From assembly GCF_000617845.2 (NCBI RefSeq), contig NZ_DF820426.1, positions 1-64,000 on the forward strand: 64,000 nucleotides of DNA. Reading direction: 5' to 3'. Origin of the DNA: Bradyrhizobium sp. DOA9 (GTDB lineage Bacteria > Pseudomonadota > Alphaproteobacteria > Rhizobiales > Xanthobacteraceae). The notes under the pieces were generated by a model. The model did no database searches and had not been told where the DNA came from. It saw only the letters and a program-made list of their open reading frames with translations. Positions 58,811-64,000 of the stretch are shown here, piece by piece (positions within the stretch are counted from its first letter, which is position 1; every line of letters begins with the position of its first letter). A program made the translations under genes and the position numbers.

Positions 58811-60190
58811 ATGAAGGCGAACAACCCAGATTGGACCGCGCCGCGCGGCAACCAGGATTGGCGCGACGACGAATTGATGCTCGCAGTTGTTTGGCTGAAA
58901 TCGTTTGTTCCTCGCAGGGAGATGGAGAAAAGGCTAGAGGTCGCGAAGGCCAACCTTCTTGCCGCCCAGGAGCGCATGCGCGCCGGCGCTGTGGGCCCGC
59001 TGTTTGACCCTGCGGATACGGCAGCTTGGTACATACTACAGGCCGAGACCTTTGCCACCGATAGGGCCCTGTGGACGCCTGAGGGCACAATGCGAGTTGT
59101 GCCCTTCCTATCACGTATCGGAAAGGAGCTAAAACGTCTTCTCAGCGTGAAGGGGGTTGAAGAGCGAGCAGCTCGCATGATGCTGCAGGAGAGGCGCCAA
59201 CCGGACAGCAGCATTTTCGAGATGCTCGTTGCCCTCGCCTACCGCCGAAGAGGATGGAGCCGAGTCGAGTTCGTGCCGGAGACACCCGGGCGCGGACAAA
59301 CTCCGGACATGTATGTCTTCCGCGCAGGAAGCCGTTGGGCGGCAGAGTGCAAGCGCCTGGTGCCCTCAACCTATGCCGCGCGCGAGAAGTCTCGGGGTAC
59401 AGCGCTCGCGCAGCCGGTCCATCAGCTGTGCCTGGAGCTTGGCGAATCCTTCATTGTCGAAGTGAAGTATCGAGTCGAACTGGACGAGGTCGAGGACGAC
59501 TATCTCTTGCGGCATGTGAGATCGGCTATTGAACGGCGGTCGCTGACGCCTTGGAAGGATGAGGTGGCGACCGGACGAGTGCGCCGCATCGACTGGACGC
59601 TGCTCCGGCGAATTCTCGCCAAAGACTACGTCTATTTCGATGGAAGTCGGATGATTGAACTTCTGGCCGGACGATACATTCATACGGCCGATCACAGCAT
59701 GGCAGCCAAGTGGCGTCCGGCGCCTTTGAGGCCCACATATGCCGACGCTGTCTACCAGGCCAGCGTGGTCAGCTGGGTCAGCGAATCTGAAGCCGCGGTG
59801 CGTCAAAAGGCGCGTCACTTCCGCAGCACCATCGCGAACGCAGAGCGGCAGCTTCCAAGCGATCGTCCTGGGGTGATTCACGTCGGCATTGAAACCGCGG
59901 CGGGCTCCGAGGTTGATTTCACTCGCCACTTCTTCAACACGATTCAAGCCGGAACATTTGCGCCTGCTACCTCACGACTCAAGTGGGTCTACGCAAATTA
60001 TTTTGTTCCCGAAGCAACCACACGAGAGAACGAGACGTGGGCGATTACTGAGACGATGGTGCCCTACAAGATCGGGCACCATCGAACGCGCTGGCCACTG
60101 CCCGGGCACATGCTGGTCTCGCCGGAAGATGGAAGTGAAAACGGAGTCCATTGGCATCCCAAGCGCGGCGCGAGTTCGACGGAAGGGTAA
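58811..60190 (+). CDS. PD-(D/E)XK nuclease-like protein
   Basis: A 459-residue protein. Glu137, Pro165-Asp166 (QTPDMYVFR) and Glu179-x-Lys181 (AAECKRL) give a textbook PD-(D/E)XK nuclease core of restriction-enzyme type. The N-terminal 130 residues are helical. The C-terminal 250 residues do not match a domain I know. It begins 146 bases after the five-gene operon on the same strand. Nuclease activity is probable; target and partners are unknown. Confidence 0.68.
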   Translation: MKANNPDWTAPRGNQDWRDDELMLAVVWLKSFVPRREMEKRLEVAKANLLAAQERMRAGAVGPLFDPADTAAWYILQAETFATDRALWTPEGTMRVVPFLSRIGKELKRLLSVKGVEERAARMMLQERRQPDSSIFEMLVALAYRRRGWSRVEFVPETPGRGQTPDMYVFRAGSRWAAECKRLVPSTYAAREKSRGTALAQPVHQLCLELGESFIVEVKYRVELDEVEDDYLLRHVRSAIERRSLTPWKDEVATGRVRRIDWTLLRRILAKDYVYFDGSRMIELLAGRYIHTADHSMAAKWRPAPLRPTYADAVYQASVVSWVSESEAAVRQKARHFRSTIANAERQLPSDRPGVIHVGIETAAGSEVDFTRHFFNTIQAGTFAPATSRLKWVYANYFVPEATTRENETWAITETMVPYKIGHHRTRWPLPGHMLVSPEDGSENGVHWHPKRGASSTEG

Positions 60191-60362
60191 TCGCAGCGCG
60201 CGGTCTAGGATCTGATCAAACAACGGTAATTCTGACTTGCTAGCAAATTCGTCAGACGGTCCACATCATCGCTGCCCGCGCACGCCACCAATTGCCCTAA
60301 TTATGCAGCATCGCCATTGCATTTTGACGGAGCCTGCCGTTCTAACTTCACGCGAGTAACAG

Positions 60363-61505
60363 ATGACAATCACTGGCGGTCGGTTTTGTGTCTTTTGCGG
60401 GAAGCCTCCTGACGGCAAGACCAAAGAGCATGTCGTACCCTATTGGCTGCTGGAGATGACCGGTGATCCGGCTCGCGTCGTCCCTTTCGGAATCAACTAT
60501 GCCAAGGGAAAGAAGCCGATCGAGTATTCGTGGTCGAACTTCGTCGCGCCAGCCTGCGATGACTGCAACAATACATATTCGAAGATGGAAGGTCGAATTA
60601 AGCCAATTGTTGAAGCACTCGGCCGTCGTGAGGCTCTGCCAGTCTTAGCCTATATTGAGCTGCTCGATTGGCTGGACAAGGTCCGTATTGGAGTCTGGCT
60701 GCTTCAGCACCAGATCGAGAAACATCCTATCGAGATAACCCCAAACTTCCACATCGATACGCGCATTGGGAAGAAGGATCGCATGCTGTCGGTCTATGCA
60801 TTCAATGGCCAGAGCAAGGGCATTAATCTCTTCGGCGCCGACAGCTTGATCTTTAACGAGATGCCGAGCTGCTTTGGTCTTCGGGCCAACGACACGCTTC
60901 TCTTGAACGTCTCGGCCGACTTCTTTTGCTCGAAAGGGTGCGGCCTTCCGTTCCCTGACACCATGACGCTACAGATCGGAGGACCGGACGACGGGCGCCT
61001 GATGCTGCAGGACTTCAGGTACCCAACGGCAGTCAGCAGTCCCGTGACCAGGCTTAAATTGTACAAGCCCGTGGTCTGGCTATATCAGCCCATCAAGTTG
61101 CCGTCCCTGGACCCTACGTTCCAGGGAGGGTTCGTGGGCCATACCAATGCTTTCGATTCCCGCACCGCCGCTTTAACACTCGAAGGGAACGATCGACTCG
61201 GTGCCCTCTTCCGCCAGGACCCGAACGGGGTGCGAATTTATCGCAAGCCGTCAGATATGATCGAGTTCAATGAAGTAACCGGCGACGACTGCGCCATGCA
61301 GAAAGACATCGCGGCGAGCGTTTACGATTGCCAGATCCGGCTGTTCAAGGCGGTCAATCGCCGTTGGATTGATCGCAACCGCAAGAATAGGTTGGAAAAG
61401 GACCTACGCCAGCTCAAGCTAGATAATGCCGCGGAAATGGCGCGACTTTTCCGAAGCGGGGCTCTCGAACGCTCCCGCCGGAACGAGGAAGCTGGCGCGA
61501 AATGA
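60363..61505 (+). CDS. HNH endonuclease-like protein
   Basis: A 380-residue protein with an N-terminal HNH/treble-clef domain: FCVFCGKPP (Cys9, Cys12), KEHVVPYWL (His23) and ACDDCNNTYSK (Cys65, Cys68, Asn69). The remaining sequence is mostly beta-rich with a basic coiled coil at the end (RWIDRNRKNRLEKDLRQLKL). HNH proteins with such large unknown C-termini are common in defence islands. Its position between the PD-(D/E)XK and uL30-fusion genes fits that. Confidence 0.75.
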   Translation: MTITGGRFCVFCGKPPDGKTKEHVVPYWLLEMTGDPARVVPFGINYAKGKKPIEYSWSNFVAPACDDCNNTYSKMEGRIKPIVEALGRREALPVLAYIELLDWLDKVRIGVWLLQHQIEKHPIEITPNFHIDTRIGKKDRMLSVYAFNGQSKGINLFGADSLIFNEMPSCFGLRANDTLLLNVSADFFCSKGCGLPFPDTMTLQIGGPDDGRLMLQDFRYPTAVSSPVTRLKLYKPVVWLYQPIKLPSLDPTFQGGFVGHTNAFDSRTAALTLEGNDRLGALFRQDPNGVRIYRKPSDMIEFNEVTGDDCAMQKDIAASVYDCQIRLFKAVNRRWIDRNRKNRLEKDLRQLKLDNAAEMARLFRSGALERSRRNEEAGAK

Positions 61506-61642
61506 AACGGCACCCTGTTTCGCGAAACTTCACTCTCCCCGCCCCCGCCCTCGTCATCGTTACCCTTTGCCCTTCGAACGGCGCCCGCTATAGTTGTGTG
61601 ACCGCCCAACTTTGTCGGCTCCTCAGGATGTAAGAGGCATGG

Positions 61643-63175
61643 ATGGCACGAGGCATCATTAGGGTCGTGCAGACTGGTAGCTCGATCCGACGGCCAGCGT
61701 GTCAGCGGCGCACGCTCATAGGTCTGGGACTGAACAAAATTGGACGCATGCGAACCTTGGAGAACACCCGTTGCGTTCACGGGATGATCGACAAGGTCAG
61801 GCACATGCTAAAGATCCTTGTCGAAATCAGTGGGCTCTCCTCCCGCCGCTTCAACGCACTCGCAGGCTATGCGCGCAATCCAGCGACGGTTACCGTTTTC
61901 GAAGAAGCGGAATGGTACATCACCGGAGATGAACGGGTCATCGGCATGGTCGTGCGAGACCTCGAAGACGATGACTGGGGCTGGATCATTCTGGGCCGCG
62001 ACGAACGGCTGCGCTTTCGCGCAATCGACGCGAACAGTTCCATGGCTTCCATCGCGGACGCGCGGCGCGACCTCATGGAAGAAATGGAACTTTATAACGG
62101 TGAGCCCGACAAAGCCTTCCACCAAGGTGACGCACTGGGCGCGGCCATGGATTTCCTCACGCCTGTCGTTTCACTGGATCGACTAAATCCAGGTTTCCGT
62201 ATCGTGCGTTCGGAGGCCCGCTACTCGCCGGCCCGCGAGATCATCGAAGCTATGATGCGATTCTACGTGGACATGGATGGCAATTTTGTCGAGCAATTCC
62301 AGACGACGGCGTTCGACGCGCGACTTTGGGAACTATATCTGTTTGCGACCTTTGCAGAGCTCGGTTACGCACCTGCGCCGGAACTTGCTATTCCCGACTT
62401 CATTTTCTGGGGCCCGGATGGCGCGATCGGAATCGAAGCAACGTCTGTGAACCCAGGCGCGGTAGTCCCCCTGCCCGCCAGTCCTCAGGAGTTGATGGCT
62501 TACATCGAAAACTACGTGCCGATCCGACTTGGCCGAGTTTTGCGCCGAAAGCTCGAGCACCCGACGCCGTATTGGGAAAGAGCCGAAATGGACGGAATTC
62601 CGTTCGTGATCGCGGTGCAAGACTTCCATAGTCCCGGCGCGATGAGGTTCATCTCGGCGGCCATGAGCGACTATGTATTCGGCGTTCGGCACAATCTGGA
62701 CGATGGCAGCCCCGAACTCATCGACGAGCATGTTTGGGGTGAGCTTCGCGAGCAGTCCGGCTTCTTCTCATTCCCGAATGCGGAGAATGTCTCGGCCGTG
62801 ATCGTTAATGCTCAAGGCACGCTACCAAAATTCAACCGGCTCGGTTATCTCGCCGGCTTTGGCAGCAAGCATGTACGGATGGTGCGCAGAGGCGTTGCGC
62901 AAGATGAACAGCATGGAATGCCGTTTGTTCAAGTCGTTCACGCGCCGCGATATTCCGAGACTTGGGTTGAAGGCATGACCGTCTTTCACAATCCGGGCGC
63001 AAGGATTCCGCTCGATCCAGGTCTTATTCCGGGTGCCTGTCACCAGTTCCTTCAGCCAGACAATTCGATCGTGTCTCTGACGCCGCAGTTTCACCCAATG
63101 CTTTCAGAAACTGCGATATGGGTGGCCGGCCGAAGGAGACGTCATAAAAAGCTAGCAGGCTCCTATAAACAATAG
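61643..63175 (+). CDS. Ribosomal protein uL30-like domain fused to nuclease-like protein
   Basis: A 510-residue frame. Residues 1-60 are clearly ribosomal protein L30 (IRVVQTGSSIRRPACQRRTL, IGLGLNKIGRMRTLENTRCV, HGMIDKVRHMLKILVE), full domain length. Without a stop it runs into a second part (SSRRFNALAGYARNPATVTV onward) with a strongly conserved-looking FVEQFQTTAFDARLWELYLF segment and Pro251-Asp252...Glu265-Ala-Thr, a possible degenerate PD-(D/E)XK core. An internal ATG at 61805 could start the second part alone. The frame begins after an AAGAGG site. Either a genuine uL30 fusion or a recombination product; uL30 would target it to ribosomes or RNA. Confidence 0.7.
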   Translation: MARGIIRVVQTGSSIRRPACQRRTLIGLGLNKIGRMRTLENTRCVHGMIDKVRHMLKILVEISGLSSRRFNALAGYARNPATVTVFEEAEWYITGDERVIGMVVRDLEDDDWGWIILGRDERLRFRAIDANSSMASIADARRDLMEEMELYNGEPDKAFHQGDALGAAMDFLTPVVSLDRLNPGFRIVRSEARYSPAREIIEAMMRFYVDMDGNFVEQFQTTAFDARLWELYLFATFAELGYAPAPELAIPDFIFWGPDGAIGIEATSVNPGAVVPLPASPQELMAYIENYVPIRLGRVLRRKLEHPTPYWERAEMDGIPFVIAVQDFHSPGAMRFISAAMSDYVFGVRHNLDDGSPELIDEHVWGELREQSGFFSFPNAENVSAVIVNAQGTLPKFNRLGYLAGFGSKHVRMVRRGVAQDEQHGMPFVQVVHAPRYSETWVEGMTVFHNPGARIPLDPGLIPGACHQFLQPDNSIVSLTPQFHPMLSETAIWVAGRRRRHKKLAGSYKQ

Positions 63176-63240
63176 CTCTCCTCTTCCGGCGATAAAATAA
63201 GAGTCATGTCGTCACTCGACGTATGGTTCCTGCGCTCCGG

Positions 63241-64000
63241 TTATCTGGTTCGCTCATTGCCTCGTGTTTTGTCGCGCCCCTCTGCATCGATGCCCTGCTC
63301 TGCATCGCGGCGCTGGGTATTGGCAAGCTCCGAAAGCTCGTTCTTCAACGCATGCCGGCGGGTTTCGATAGTGGGCATATCCTTAACAAATTGCCGAACT
63401 TCGCGAGCCAACTCACGATCGTCTGCCACTCGAGACCGCTCTAGCTCGACGGCATACTGAAGATATCGCCCTCGGATCGCCTCCTGACGCGACTTAATCT
63501 GTTCGTCCCAAGGGTTTTTGGCGGTCCTGCCACCCCTGACCTCCGATAGCACCTCCTTACGGGCGATCCGATCAACCTCGGGCGTGATCTTACGCTTGCG
63601 CATCGCACGAACCGTCCCGCGATCGGCCTTTCGAACCCGTCCTCGGGTGCGCCGCGGCGTTGCCTCCGCCGCGATCCCGCGAAGCCGGAGTTCGCCAGCA
63701 AACCGTTCCCGCCAGGCCTGAAGGTCCGCCTTGCGGGGATTGAGGCGCTTGCCGTTATGGCCCAGGGATCGGACGGTCAAGTGAACGTGGGGATGCTTGT
63801 CGTCGAGGTGCTGGACGAAGACGTAGTCGTGATTGTGCCCGAACGTCTCGATGGCAAACGCCCGGGCTGAATCCTTGACAGCGGCGGCATCGGTGCCAGC
63901 AGGCATCGACAGAATGATGTTGATCGAAAGCGATCCATCGCGGCGCCGCTTGTTATCAACACCAGCGTCATCCTCCCAGTGTTGCTGCAAGTCTTTCAAT
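63241..64000 (-). CDS. Relaxase/mobilization nuclease, C-terminal part (runs off right edge)
   Basis: The minus-strand frame is open across the right edge, so the true start and the catalytic Tyr lie outside. The visible part contains HNHDYVFVQHLDDKHPHVHL followed by TVRSLG: the HxH-type metal-binding motif III of MobA/VirD2-type relaxases. A basic region follows (RRTRGRVRKADRGTVRAMRK) and then a charged helical tail to the stop at 63241. It would nick at an oriT and mark this region as a mobilizable plasmid or integrative element. Confidence 0.85.
   Translation of the reverse strand, partial: LKDLQQHWEDDAGVDNKRRRDGSLSINIILSMPAGTDAAAVKDSARAFAIETFGHNHDYVFVQHLDDKHPHVHLTVRSLGHNGKRLNPRKADLQAWRERFAGELRLRGIAAEATPRRTRGRVRKADRGTVRAMRKRKITPEVDRIARKEVLSEVRGGRTAKNPWDEQIKSRQEAIRGRYLQYAVELERSRVADDRELAREVRQFVKDMPTIETRRHALKNELSELANTQRRDAEQGIDAEGRDKTRGNERTR

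Noticed and set aside
1..64000. CRISPR arrays, tRNA or rRNA genes
   Set aside because: No regularly spaced repeats and no recognisable tRNA or rRNA sequence were seen on either strand by reading.

Overview
The window looks like an accessory, mobile-element-rich stretch of an alphaproteobacterial genome, most likely Bradyrhizobium or a close relative. The grounds are the GC-rich sequence, GTTC-N7-GTTC LexA-type sites of the alphaproteobacterial form, rhizobial-style IS256, IS66 and IS110 elements, and a [NiFe]-hydrogenase gene set under a sigma-54 regulator. No rRNA, tRNA or CRISPR array was seen.

Left arm (1-10.3 kb). The 5' part of an IS256 transposase runs off the left edge, followed by a gene remnant and a nonsense-mutated copy of a winged-helix-like gene. 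Next comes a five-gene ubiquitin-like conjugation operon (system A, 1912-6007): single Ub-like domain, E2-like, JAB+E1-like fusion, kinase-fold protein and DUF6527. It lies behind a promoter with an embedded SOS-box match. After that come a WGR protein, a chimeric scar joining a deleted haloacid dehalogenase to an inverted nuclease-like fragment, a hipBA module flanked by an exact 12-bp repeat, and a decayed abiEii copy.

Hydrogenase island (10.3-32.3 kb). A long, tightly packed minus-strand cluster encodes an actinobacterial-type (group 1h-like) uptake hydrogenase: small and large subunits without export signal, two tandem 4-Cys proteins, the HupD endopeptidase, a TPR protein, two small membrane proteins, a NifU/Rieske fusion, an NHL-repeat protein, HypF, HypC, a SIS isomerase, HypD, HypE, HypA, HypB and a nickel permease. 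Upstream is a sigma-54 activator with a degenerate receiver, and a well-formed -24/-12 promoter lies before the small subunit. A GGDEF-EAL protein and a TonB-dependent receptor follow. A 17-bp palindrome occurs both upstream of the TPR gene and, twice, upstream of the TonB receptor.

Middle (33-46.4 kb). This part holds an intact AbiEi/AbiEii pair, an IS element with about 49-bp inverted repeats, an IS110 element, the intact copy of the winged-helix-like gene, an HNH-like protein, a DUF2130 protein, a complete IS66 with its passenger gene, and a HigB-like toxin with an XRE-ImmA/IrrE antitoxin. Diverged copies of abiEii and of the winged-helix-like gene lie on both sides of the hydrogenase island.

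Right arm (46.5-64 kb). A second, rearranged ubiquitin-like operon (system B, 46485-50969) is followed, behind another SOS-box match, by a five-gene operon: SIS-HAD fusion, PfkB kinase with a zinc-ribbon insert, phosphoribosyltransferase-like protein, P-loop ATPase and an unknown protein. Then come a PD-(D/E)XK protein, an HNH protein, a protein whose N-terminus is a whole ribosomal protein uL30 domain fused to a nuclease-like region, and the C-terminal part of a relaxase. The right arm reads as a conflict or defence island on a mobilizable element. The most novel-looking material is the paired E1/E2/JAB/Ub/DUF6527/kinase operons, which lack canonical catalytic cysteines, and the SOS-linked operon beside system B.
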